From Takakia lepidozioides (Eukaryota; Streptophyta; Takakiopsida; Takakiales; Takakiaceae), in NCBI GenBank assembly GCA_030704615.1, contig CM060732.1:58387053-58451052 (forward strand): a stretch of DNA of 64,000 bases, in the 5' to 3' direction. The notes under the pieces were generated by a model that was not told where the DNA came from, searched no databases, and saw nothing but the letters and a program-made list of their open reading frames with translations. The stretch's first letter is position 1, and every line of letters starts with the position of its first letter. The position numbers and the translations under genes are program-made. Below, piece by piece: positions 54,801 to 64,000 of this stretch.

Positions 54801-56241
54801 CAGCAAGGTACATCTGCTTTGTTTAAGCACAGTGACTGAATAAGGGGAACGGTATGGGGAGGAACGGTATTTGGGTTTGTAATGCTTTTTTTCCATATAT
54901 GCGGCACGTAACTGTCATAGATCTTCTAGGGCCCATGACATGTCAGCAAGATTTAGCTCTATTTAGACATATACAGAATCTCTTCATTAGATTTCGCTTT
55001 GCATGGCCTTGTGGACATAGACCCTGTGCCTGGAGGAGGCCAAGGTAGGAGAGCAGAATGGAGCCCACTATAATCCTGGATTGTCCTGCACATAAGGCAG
55101 AAATAAGCACATCTCCTGCTTTTAGCTCTACCAAGATGTGCGTTTGTGACATCATTGTAGGATCATACAGCCAGCTGCAATGACGAAAGAGAGCGTGTAA
55201 TCAAGGCAGGAGGGTATGTCAGTTGGCGTGTTGACACCTGGCGGGTCGGTGCTGCTGCCCTTGAGGTATTTTGACTAAGATTTTCTTCGCCAAGTGTTCT
55301 GTCAATTGCTCAGAAGCTGGAGGGTTGCAGTATCAGCGTTCTTGGGTAAACATCTCTCATGCATCACAGGGTTCACTAGTGCCCTAGTCCATAGAGGCCA
55401 ACTCAAAGTGATTTCTACCCTTTTGCAGCTACGGTAGGATAATCAGAAGTGACACTAATACATGCGTGTCTTACATGATGGACAGGTGACACGTTCAATA
55501 GGGGACGATGATTTGAAGCCAGCTGTGACTGCAGAACCAGAAGTAATGGAAGGGTGCACTTTATCATCTCATGATGAGTTCTTGGTGGGTGTCATTGTCT
55601 TTTCTTGTTCTCTCCTTTAGATTTCAATGTTGGTTGGTCTCAATCATGCAATCGAGATGTAGTAATTAGTGATTTTGAGATTCAACCCTCGTGGATGCAC
55701 TTGTTGGCTTTTATCCACAAGATTATTAAACTCAGCCCAGGACTTCTGCGTGCCAAAAGACAATACCCCACAGAGAATGTGGGGTGTTATTTAATGACTA
55801 GCAGCGACACTGTGCTAGAAGGCACGAAGCTATATCATGGCTGCTTTTATTGTACATCACAAATAAATAATAGGTGTCGCCATACAAAATACAGACAGAC
55901 AGAGAGGGCACTCCCTAAATCCTGCTAGTATTCTTGATGCATGAGACTATGCACCTTTGTCCTCCAATATCAGCACTGCTGTCTTTACATTACAGGCCTT
56001 GATTTTAGTTGAATTCCCTAAGCATTTTCTTTTGGTCAAGAATCAGGTCATAGCAAGTGACGGGCTTTGGGAGACAATTGGAAATGAAGATGTCGTCACC
56101 ATGGTTAAGGACACAGTGAAAGAGCCTAGCATGGTGTCAAAGAGGCTTGCAACAGAGGCTGTTGAACGTGGGAGCCGTGACAATATTACTGTTATTGTGG
56201 TATTCCTTACACCTGTCTCAACTGTAGAGAGGGTCTACTGA
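48817..56241 (+). CDS. Bifunctional protein kinase-PP2C phosphatase, 12 exons, 670 residues
   Basis: Proposed exons: 48,817-48,946; 49,549-49,666; 50,160-50,326; 52,241-52,308; 52,813-53,036; 53,224-53,275; 53,516-54,080; 54,304-54,373; 54,588-54,807; 55,161-55,265; 55,486-55,584; 56,047-56,241. All junctions are GT-AG and all phases agree; the total is 2,013 nt with TGA at 56,239. The kinase half has the Gly-loop region (IARGAESVVYEA), the Lys in VAAKK, the catalytic loop VHRDVKPANIL, DFG in LGDFGLAT and APE in MAPEVL. The PP2C half has TMEDTHF, VFDGHRG, WHPGCTATAALV, ANAGDCRTILCR, VTRSIGDDDLKP, ASDGLW and RGSRDNITVIVV, with the metal-binding Asp residues kept. Arabidopsis At2g40860 has this order and about this length (658). 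It may add and remove Ser/Thr phosphates in one signalling complex; substrates are unknown. No signal peptide is seen. The start is the only upstream in-frame ATG of exon 1. Confidence 0.93.
50727..50741. repeat. Homopolymer C15 in intron 3, with CT/GA microsatellites nearby
   Basis: A run of 15 C lies in intron 3 of the kinase-PP2C gene. CT-rich tracts lie at 50,645-50,675 and 50,795-50,815, a GA tract at 50,842-50,868, and another GA tract at 52,078-52,110. Confidence 0.85.
50873..51269 (+). repeat. Duplicated segment in intron 3
   Basis: Unit A (50,873-51,027) and unit B (51,063-51,269) share TAGCCTTGTGGCCAT, CGCCCAGTTTG, AACAAAAGGGA, then CTTCACACAAGCATCAA and TGCTGTGTGTGA. Unit B carries about 50 extra bases (51,170-51,220). 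The first part of the unit occurs once more in intron 4. Confidence 0.75.
51222..52077 (-). pseudogene. LINE (non-LTR retrotransposon) fragment in intron 3, antisense
   Basis: Minus-strand frames at 52,077-51,796, 51,844-51,395 and 51,443-51,222 carry the end of a LINE reverse transcriptase. First is the thumb region (VIRPALEYGSAIWVDN, SLESIQVGVLKECM). The C-terminal zinc segment follows (LRAGSLPLN, CNCPLCG, then EDSIHFLIHCPG). The RT palm and endonuclease are missing, so it is 5' truncated, ending at the GA microsatellite at 52,078. Frameshifts separate the parts. Confidence 0.75.
52646..52744 (+). mobile_element. 67-bp insertion in intron 4 flanked by 16-bp direct repeats
   Basis: AATATCAGGAGAATAG occurs at 52,646-52,661 and 52,729-52,744. 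Between them lies a 67-bp segment (52,662-52,728) that matches 51,048-51,113 in intron 3 (ACTCATAAGACG, TAGCCTTGTGGCCATTGACC, CGCGCCCAGTTTGAGCG). A long, exact direct repeat around a short copied piece is the mark of target-primed retrotransposition, so this is probably a very short LINE- or SINE-type insertion. Confidence 0.8.
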
Positions 56242-57926
56242 TGAAAAGATCAACTTAGTAAACAAATTCCTGGTGTGCTCAGAGAAGACAGGTGAGTTGT
56301 GCACTGCTACCATAACCCATGCAAGCTCCTGTTGTTATAGATCTAAACTGATTTTCAGCATGGCATCCATTGAATGCCATAAATAATCCCCGAATTCAAC
56401 TCTCAGGCATGGGACAGCTTGAGGAACATGTTACAACATTCTATCATGGTCCATTGAGGGGACTACACTATTTTTTTTATAGATGCTACCATCCTGTCAC
56501 AGATGAAGTTTGCTAAAGTCAGATTGATGAAGCCTGTTGGATTTTACTCCGGTATCTAAGCCTGTATTGAAGAGGTGATTGCCTTGAATGCTTCATCCTG
56601 TTGATGTATCAAATGATGTCATTGAATCATATAAGATTTAGCTTGAAACAGCAAGGGTGGAAGTCTTATCTCCTGTTGTTCAAGTGTATAAGTTGTCTGG
56701 AAGTAGAAGGGCCTTTGCAAAGAACCAATGGAAGAAAGGAGCTTAGCATAGTGGATCTCCTAGTGAAGTACTCACCTTCATTTGCAAATGGGGTTCCCAG
56801 GCACTGCCTCCTTGGTCTATCAGCATACTCATTGCAGTAACAGTCTTTTTTCCCATCCCAATCTCTGCAAGAGTGCCTCTCCAAAACTCTTCAATCTGAT
56901 CATAGAGTTTCAAGGTGGGGGGCACCCTGCTCAGGGGTCATCTAACATCATGTTTCATACCTTCTGCGGATGAGTCATTTTTTTTCTTAAAAAGTTTTTT
57001 CCTTCCTGGGGGCCGCTGTATTTGGCGAAGTATTCACACACACTTCTATCAAATACTGAACAAGTCAGTGTTGACTAAGCTTACTATCAATTTTGCTTGG
57101 TGTCACATACACACGATGAATGATGACTATGCAGCACCCATGTGACGAACACTAACGAGGTGGCAGGGTTAGAGAAGTGGCTGTATAACAGGTGGCCGGT
57201 CGCTGTCACATCTATTCTGAATTACAGGCGAGTCACCCCAGGGCATTTCGTATCAGGGCAGGAGATTTTCAAGCCCTGCATTCAACCCTACGTTTCAAAT
57301 CCAAGCTTGAAATTCCAAACAGTGAAAGCTGATATGAAATGAACTTAAAGGCCTAACAAACAAATATCTGCTAGAAATCACATCCTTAGATTTTCTTTCG
57401 AAATACAGAACGAAGGCATATCATGGAGAGGCAAAAACCTTCGAGATTGCGAACAATTGTAGGTGGCACAGGAGGGGGCTTGATAGGAGTCGCAAAGAAG
57501 GGGTCCCCGGCGCATACAGCTGCTTTGGGAAGTCTGAGTACAGATGCAATTACAGTTGTAGCTGGGATACTACACTCTCGTTTCTTACTGGCTACATCAT
57601 TCCTCTTCCAACAATGTAATTGTGTCCTCACGGAATACTAAATCATCAAATGTTGCCAATTGCTGGATCTTAGCCGTCTTCCCACATATTGTTTTTTCAA
57701 ATTACTGAATCATTCTTAAAAGGAAAACAAGTGCAGGATTTGTCAACTATAGCTCCATCCCTGGTAGCTTCCAACTTTTTCCATACATGAGATTTCTCTG
57801 AACTGACTTGTTCCTCATAGCACATCTGCATATATAGACCCAAAAGTTAGGAGATGCAAGGAAAAGTAACTCTGTCTGCACAGAATCAACATTTGCGAAG
57901 CACAATGAGATTTCCCAGTATCTCTT
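56242..57926. other. Kinase-PP2C 3' region and spacer; no confirmed gene
   Basis: The 3' UTR of the kinase-PP2C gene begins here. A possible unidentified exon lies on the minus strand at 56,777-56,924. The plus-strand frame at 57,423-57,641 has a glycine-rich start (IVGGTGGGLIGVA) but no context. Nothing else is recognised. Confidence 0.4.
56777..56924 (-). pseudogene. Candidate orphan exon, unknown protein
   Basis: On the minus strand, AG precedes and GTGAGT follows an open stretch reading KLYDQIEEFWRGTLAEIG and SMLIDQGGSAWEPHLQMK. Its amino-acid composition looks protein-like and both splice sites are good. I found no neighbouring exon on this strand, and I do not recognise the protein. 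It may be a captured or decayed gene piece. Confidence 0.3.
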
Positions 57927-58229
57927 TGTTGAAACACTCAGCTGTTCATATTCAACTACATAGAACACCTGAGGTGAGGGTACATATATAGTGTTTGTCA
58001 CATAGATAGATAGAGAAAGAGATAGAGCAGGACCACATGGTCACCACATGGGCCTTATCGCTAACTATAATGGAGCTGCAATTACTAAGGCATATGGTAG
58101 CCTGCCACTATCTAGAATCTTGGAGCAGTGCATTCACTTATGCCTGATCTATCGGCATACTACATGGGTGTGTTAATTCCAATACCTAAGTGATCTAAAT
58201 AGCTTCATAGTATTAGTGTATGTCCTCCA
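57927..58229 (-). repeat. 3' LTR of the copia element
   Basis: It is 303 bp, reading TGGAGGACATACACT... to ...TGTTTCAACA on the minus strand. The purine run GGCAAAGGGGATA lies just inside it. Confidence 0.88.
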
Positions 58230-58399
58230 GTATCCCCTTTGCCAGATTGCTGAAGACTTGTCTATAGTGGTATGAATCTGGGATTGAGAGTTCTATGGAC
58301 TATCCTACAGGAGCATACTGTTCTACTGGTTATACTTTACCCTATCCTATTTCTGATCCAGCAAGTTGACTCTATGATGCAACATGGTCTAAGTCTACT

Positions 58400-58910
58400 T
58401 CTCCTTTTAGTATTTTCTCTCTAATGAAGTGGTAATGCACCTCTATGTGCTTAGTACGCACGTGTGAAACATTGGAGTGTTCCCCATTTTGATAGCACTG
58501 GAATTATCACACCAAAGTTGAGTTGCCTTACCAATGAGGAAGCCAAGTTCCTGAGTAAGAGTCTGCAACCACATCCATTCTTTGGTACCTTCAGTTATGG
58601 CTCGATACTCAGCCTCGGTTGACGACAAGGATACGGATGGCTGTCTCTTGCTCGACCATGTTACAGGTGATCCCCCAAGTTGGAACACAAATCCAGAGGT
58701 AGATCGTCTTGTTTCTTGATCACCTGCCCAATTTGAGTCCACAAACCCGTCCAAACCTATTCCTCCTTCCGCGTAAAACATCAATCCAAAATCCATGGTT
58801 CCCTTTAGGTAGCGGAATATCCTTTTGACTGCCTCCATGTGAGACTTTTGAGGTGCTGACATAAATCTACTTACCACCCTTACAGCGTAGCAAATGTCTG
58901 GCCGTGTATT
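58400..58910 (-). pseudogene. Copia RNase H
   Basis: The frame at 58,877-58,443 contains FVDSNWAGDQETRRSTSGFV, SSTEAEYRAITEGTKEWMWL and LWCDNSSAIKMGNTPMFH. These are the conserved blocks of copia RNase H, including the acidic residues of the active site. The frame breaks after FHT (expected ...KHI) and before the RT part. Confidence 0.85.
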
Positions 58911-58921
58911 TGTCTAATAGA

Positions 58922-59953
58922 TCAACTTTCCGACCATTTTTTGATACAAAGCTCATCTGCTCGCTCCTCTCCCATGTCAGCAATTAACTTCAAGTTCTCA
59001 ACCATGGGAGTTGGGCTTGTGTTGCATTCACTAAGACCTAGTTCCTTGAGCATGGCTTGGATATACCATCTCCGCGTCAGAAAAATCCCATTCGAGAAGT
59101 ACTTGAATTCTATGTGTAGAAAACCACCCAGTTGTGACATTCTGAACTTCTTGACAAGCTGCTGGGTTAACCACTCAATCTTTTCATTGTGATTCCCCGT
59201 CAAGAGCAAGTCATCCACGTATATAATTAGAATAATCAGCCTATCTCCTTCTCGGATGTAGTAGAGATTATGGTCTGCATTGCTTCTCTTGAGGCCTTGC
59301 TCCCGGGGAAATTTATCTATTTCTTCATACCACGCTCTCGGTGCTTGTTTCAGTCCATATAGGGCTTTAGCAAGCTTGCAAACCTTCCCTTAGTGCCCAC
59401 GAACCTCAAAGCCCTTGGGCTGCAACATGTAGACCTCCTCCTTGAGGCTTCCATTGAGAAAAGCCGTCTTGACATCAAGGTGCGACAATTTCCAATTATT
59501 TTTCGCGGCAAGAGCAATCAATGTCCTTAGTGTGCCCCATTTCATCACTGGGGTGAATGTCTCTTCATAATCAATTCCCTCCCCTTGCTCATAGCCGCGA
59601 GTGACAAGTCTGGCCTTGTGCTTGATATGATCTCCATCTGCATATTTCTTCTCCTTGAACACGCACTTAGAAGAAATTGGACGTTTTCCTGGATGCAAAT
59701 CAACAAGCTCCCACGTATTGTTTTCTTGTATAGAGTCCATCTCCTCTTGCATGGTTTCTCCAAATTGAATGGAGCACTGCCTGCTCAAAGAGGTAGGTTC
59801 CTCTGCATTTTCCAACATAGCAACGTAATCCTCTAGTCTTCGTGGTATTCTTCCGTTCCCGCATAGGCAACCTTCGAATTTGAGGAGCGAGTGGAGCAGG
59901 TGGCTGATCAAGCAAGACAGCTTCACTAGAGTTTTCACTTGAAGTGTTTCCAA
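58922..59953 (-). pseudogene. Copia reverse transcriptase
   Basis: The frame at 59,953-59,390 gives MQEEMDSIQENNTWELVD, KHKARLVTRGYEQGEGIDYE and LDVKTAFLNGSLKEEVYM. A frameshifted part at 59,390-59,220 continues to the active site YVDDLLLTG at 59,197-59,222, then LVKKFRMSQLGGFLHIEF. The catalytic YVDD is intact, but at least two frame changes disable the gene. Confidence 0.87.
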
Positions 59954-61232
59954 AAATAGATGTATCGGAGAGTATATAAGGTGACTTGGAATCAGTTGAG
60001 AAGGGTACTTGATGTCTCCGACGAGGATTGCAAAGAATCATGAGACTGAGAGGGTGCAGGACTAGCTGGTAGATCAGGAGGAGCACTGGGTCTTTGATCA
60101 ACTTCTCGGAATATGAGGGTGGTTGTGTCATGATTGCACGATGCCCTTTGGTCGGGTGCACAACCAACATGAGACTCATCGAACTTAACATCCCTCGAAA
60201 CAAGTATACGTCTAATTGAGGATGATAGCACCGAAAGCCTTTAGACTCCAGATCGTATCCTATGAAGGCACATTTGACAGCTCTCGCTTCCAATTTCTCT
60301 TCCAAAACTCCGGAGATGACGAAGGTATGGTCGCTTCCCCGTGTGAGTCGCTGAAAAGGAGTTACTCCTGAATTGGCTCGTGTCGGTGATCTATTGATGA
60401 GGTAGTTCGCAGTGTTTACTACCTCGGCCCAAAGATAGTGGGTGCATCTGCTGTGGGTCATGCTACAAGCCCGCTCCATGATCGTCCGAATCTTTCTTTC
60501 GGGCGACTCCGTTGGAGTGTGAAGTCCTTGCCTCGGTAAGCTGTCGTAGAATGCCATGCTTATCAAGATAGTCCTGAAATTCACAAGACATAAACCCCCC
60601 CCCCATCTGTGCGTTGGGTCTAAATGGATTTTCGAAAGTGGTTACATTCTATGAAAATTTCGAAAATAGGAGAAGGCTTCACTCTTTTCCTTGAGAAAAT
60701 AGACCCACGTGAAGCGACTGAAGTCGTCGGTAAAAGTAATGAAGTATCTTTTTCCTCCTTTTGATGGAACTGGCAGTGGCCCACAGAGATCAGAGTGAAT
60801 AAGTTGTAAGATTCCAGTGGCTCTGGAGTTGCTGGATTTAGGAACTCTCTCTCGACTTTGTTTGCCAAGTTGGCACCCTTCATAGGCAGTTTCGAAAATG
60901 GGCAGGTATGGAAGTCCAGTGGCCAACTCGTTCGAAGTCAAGTGATCATGAACTCCTCGGTGGTTCAGGTGACCCAATCGCTTATGCCAGAGTTTGACTA
61001 TATCAGATAGTGCGCCTAGAAGAATGTCATCAGATGATTCGAGAGATAGCACTTCATGACCTTTAGCTATTGTATCTAGCCTGTACAATCCATTGTAAGC
61101 ATCTCTGATTCCTCTGTCCGTAATTCTTCCACTTCTATCGATGAGAAGACACTTCCTGGAATCAAAGAGAGCAATGTGTCCATTGTCAACGAGAGTTCCT
61201 ACAGAAATCAAATTTTTCTTAAGCCCATGCAC
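59954..61232 (-). pseudogene. Copia integrase
   Basis: The frame at 61,232-60,642 starts in the pre-integrase region (MHGLKKNLISVGTLV). It has the zinc finger (LWHKRLGHLNHRGV ... YEGCQLGKQSR) and the first core strand (LIHSDLCGPLPV, RYFITFTDDFSRFTWVYF). After a break, the frame from 60,584 carries AEVVNTANYLINRSPTRA and KCAFIGYDLESKGFRCYHP from the core end and C-terminal part. Several frameshifts are visible. Confidence 0.85.
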
Positions 61233-61559
61233 TTAAAGAACATTCTCGAGAGTCTTTATTTTCCCATTAGGGAAGTGAAGAAGTGGGACGAAGTGAGACT
61301 CTCCTCCTGCGGATTTGACACTTTGAGACTCTTCAGAAGGACTCGCCTTGATTTCATCTAATAGCTCTGCGTTTCCGTGACGTGCTTGGAGGCACCTGTG
61401 TCGAGGTACCAAGGTTCTCCCTTCATTTCTGCAGACAGGGCAGCCAAAGTTTCTTCGAAGAGCTCGGCCGGGCTGACCTCATCATGAGAATGCTCTTCTT
61501 TTTCTATGCAATGGATTCATCGTCCTTGGGATCCTCCAGTCTGAGTAAACGGCTCCTTT

Positions 61560-62343
61560 CCGGGGCGCTGACGCCAATAATGCTTTCCACACTTGTGGCA
61601 AACACCTCAAAAATTGTGGTTGCGTGTGGAGAGTTGTGGTTAGATGATCCAGTCCTCCTCCGATTGTTCAGCAAAGTGTGAAATCGGACCAGCAGCGCTT
61701 CTTCGTTCGTTAAAACTGGCGACTCTTGTGAATGGCAAGTCGAGTCTGCTCAAGCAGCAGTCGTCCAGTAAGCTCTTCAAGTGTGGGCATATATTTTTCA
61801 TTGCTGATCATGACTTGAACAAACGGAGTGTAGCTCTCCTGGGAGAGCATTGATGACTTGCTCGACAATGATTTCGTCGGCAGGAGTTGCATCGATCTCT
61901 GCCATCTGATTCAAGAGGCTCTTCACGGTCCACCATGAATTTTTCCACCGAAGCTGCTTCCTCCATCTTCCTCCATCTAAATTCAGCTGGCTAAATTTGT
62001 TGCGAATCATAAGACGTTGTGCGTTGTTTTTGGTGTCATAGAGACCCTGCAGAAGTTCCCAGAACTCCTTTGGATCAGTGACCTTCACAATGTAAGGAAT
62101 GATGTGGTCCCTGACGGATAACTTTAGTATGGCCAACGCCTTGCGCTTCAGTTTCTTCATCGTATTTTCATCAAGGTCAGCCTTGTCCTCGGCAGCTGTT
62201 GCGTCGGTAGTAAGCTCAAGGAGGTCCAAGAGGTCCTCTTTTTCCAACACAGTCTGCATCTTAAATTTCAACAAGGGATAGTTGCTTACACCATCCAACT
62301 TGTTAGACTCGGAAATGGAATATTCAAGCGTAGAAGCAGCCAT
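61560..62343 (-). pseudogene. Copia Gag
   Basis: It starts at the ATG at 62,343 (MAASTLEYSISESNKLDG). A UBN2-like Gag core follows with YPLLKFKMQTVLEKEDL, VTDPKEFWELLQGLYDTKN and RLMIRNKFSQLNLDGG, then EQVINALPGE. A degenerate zinc knuckle lies at about 61,565-61,600 (CHKCGKHYWRQR, with the last Cys replaced by Arg). Frameshifts separate the two parts. Confidence 0.8.
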
Positions 62344-62581
62344 GATGATGCAATCACTACAGTCACTTGTCTAGGAGAGCTCTATGATGGAAGAATAAGC
62401 AGGTAGGATCAGAAGGAGAAAGAATAATACAAAAAACAAGATGATAGTAGCAAGGTGAAAGAACAAGATAATGAGGGTCAAATTTTTCTCACCACATGCG
62501 TACTCTGCAGGAAAGTCGAAGTACACGCTATATTAATATCGAATCTATAGATCTTGTAACCCGGGTGTTACCCCCTAACAA

Positions 62582-62594
62582 CGCTATGATACCA
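62582..62594 (-). other. Copia primer binding site
   Basis: Directly at the LTR edge the minus strand reads TGGTATCATAGCG, close to the usual initiator tRNA-Met site TGGTATCAGAGC. Confidence 0.85.
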
Positions 62595-62886
62595 TGTTGA
62601 AACACTCAGCCGTTCATATTCAACTACATAGAACACTGGAGGTGAGGGTACATATATAGTGTTTGTCACATAGATAGATAGAGAAAGAGATAGAGCAGGC
62701 CCACATGGGCCTTATCGCTAACTATAACGGAGCTGCAATTACTTAGGCATATCGTAGCCAACCACTATCTAGAATCTTGGAGCGGTGCATTCACTTATGC
62801 CTGATCTATCGGCATACTACATCGATGTGTTAATTCCAATACCTAAGTGATCTAAATAGCTTCATAGTAATAGTGTATGTCCTCCG
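62595..62886 (-). repeat. 5' LTR of the copia element
   Basis: It is 292 bp, similar to 57,927-58,229. It lacks an 11-bp piece present in the other LTR (around CCACATGG) and its first base pair TG has become CG on the minus strand. The two LTRs otherwise differ by few substitutions. Confidence 0.88.
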
Positions 62887-64000
62887 GTAGCCACTAGGTC
62901 TACGATCATGAGCCTGGGTGTGGACTGCCTCAACACTCTTCCGGTGAAAAACTTTTCGAAAATCTGCTCGATACTTATGATTTTCTATTCCCCTCTCTTT
63001 CTCTCTATCTTGGTGGATCGTGTTTATATCAGGAAAATCAGTGACCAATGAGCCCCTTCAGCAAAAATCAGTTAGACAATTTTCAAAACACACTTGCAAG
63101 ATGCCAAATCACCTGTACGTAGTGAGATGGCTGAATGAAGTAGACAGCCTCATGATCAGGTAGGGGCTGCCAGCGTTTATGCAGATCCCCTACCACTGCA
63201 GCAGAGAGCCAATATAAGAGTGCCTCCACGCACATGGTCTTAGATAAGCATGTACGCACTTCATAGTAAAGAAGCATTCTATTGTCTGCACTTTGTATGC
63301 ACCTTGAGTAACTATCAAGAAAATATGAGGTCGCTGAGACGTGGAATTACGCACACTTAACTTTGCTTCTTTGCGGAGAAGAAGACGGAGAAATCGCTCT
63401 GAACAAGCTGCGACAGTGCGGATGTCTGGCGACGTGCGGCGACGGCCCAGATTCAGGCACGCCTCCACGAGGGCCTTCCCCAGCGTAAAGTCCATTCTGC
63501 CACGTGTAACATCCGAGCCTGACCAGGGCCCTTAGGCAGCGTAAAGTACTTCTCGAACCTGGCCAGGACCCTTATACGGCGTAAGGTTCCTCCCGAGCCT
63601 GACCCGGACCTTACGTTTGACGTTGATAATATTTTGGTTTGGAAAATACAAAGGAAAAAAACCAGCAGTGAGCGACAGCCACTCGCGTGACGTGGCGCTA
63701 TATTCCAGGAAATAAAGCCACCCAAAATACAAAATACAAAGGTTTTTTTCCTTAAAATTCTTAACATACAAAATAATATGAGCGTCGGAAGGATTGAGGA
63801 TCAACTGTCTATCCTCTGTGACTGTTAATCCAACGACCATGGATGGCATATCCGTCTCACCGAGACTACTGGGCTGCTGCTACGTCCGAGACCTGGTGAT
63901 CTCCTGCACAGACTACTTAAGGCAGCCGTGTTGGTACATACTCTCTTGTACATCTTGTGCTGGCGAGGCATAAGTAAGACCACCTCACGAGACAGATTAC
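62887..64000. other. No gene recognised
   Basis: Short frames only, on both strands, without a known domain. A short tandem repeat lies at 63,483-63,622. The last 160 bases look like an LTR or transcribed leader in composition, but the window ends before this can be tested. Confidence 0.4.
63483..63622 (-). repeat. Three imperfect repeats of about 43-57 bp
   Basis: GCGTAAAGT/GCGTAAGGT begins units at about 63,483, 63,539 and 63,580. Each continues with TC..GAGCCTGACC or TCGAACCTGGCC and GGACCCTTA or GGGCCCTTA. The element is unknown. Confidence 0.6.

Larger units (their letters stand above)
57927..62886 (-). mobile_element. Ty1/copia retrotransposon, degenerate, minus strand
   Basis: LTRs of about 300 bp lie at both ends, with a PBS next to the 5' LTR and a purine run next to the 3' LTR. 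The pol order integrase before RT identifies Ty1/copia. Coding frames are broken by stops and frameshifts. No target duplication is seen: CTCTT on the left (57,922-57,926) and GTAGC on the right (62,887-62,891). One end may thus have been exchanged. Confidence 0.9.

Noticed and set aside
54995-55035. Third intron copy of the TAGCCTTGTGGCC segment (intron 9)
   Set aside because: The match GCCTTGTGGACATAGACCCTG is short and diverged, with no flanking duplication.
57423-57641. Gene with a glycine-rich IVGGTGGGLIGVA start
   Set aside because: It is a short frame without splice sites, neighbours or a known domain; not supported beyond its length.

Overview
The window looks like a gene-poor, transposon-rich piece of a nuclear land-plant genome. 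Two ordinary plant genes support this: an F-box/kelch-type gene, and a 12-exon gene that fuses a protein kinase to a PP2C phosphatase, an architecture I know from land plants (Arabidopsis At2g40860 type). They sit among Ty3/gypsy, Ty1/copia, hAT, CACTA and LINE remains. The repeat flavour suggests a seed-free lineage (moss, lycophyte or fern), but I cannot fix the species from sequence alone. I recognised no RNA genes by eye.

Layout. 1-4.5 kb: unassigned DNA, an array of GCGACCACC...GGTGGTCGC palindromes, a TATA box and a decayed hAT transposase. 4,528-15,044: Ty3/gypsy copy 1 (+ strand, Tat/Ogre-like). It is broken by a solo LTR of its own family at 8,382-9,242 and cut off at 15,044. 15,045-18.5 kb: part of a different Ty3/gypsy element whose integrase ends in a PHD finger. 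18.5-24 kb: unassigned DNA with local repeats and a decayed minus-strand ORF. 24.5-26.35 kb: a diverged fragment of the copy 1/2 post-pol region. 26.4-28.97 kb: unassigned DNA with more GCGAC palindromes. 28,977-42,127: Ty3/gypsy copy 2 (minus strand), complete with both LTRs, PBS, PPT and a 5-bp target duplication, inserted in a CACTA-type (DUF4216) ORF. 42,986-43,760: a non-autonomous hAT element with an 8-bp target duplication. 46.0-47.2 kb: F-box gene. 48.8-56.2 kb: kinase-PP2C gene with repeats and an antisense LINE fragment in its introns. 57,927-62,886: Ty1/copia element (minus strand). 62.9-64 kb: unassigned.

Nothing here forms an operon or pathway. The two cellular genes are independent: one probably marks targets for ubiquitin ligation, the other combines kinase and phosphatase domains in one chain. 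The rest records nested transposition. Copy 2 provides the empty site that proves the solo-LTR insertion in copy 1, and copies 1 and 2 form a large inverted pair.
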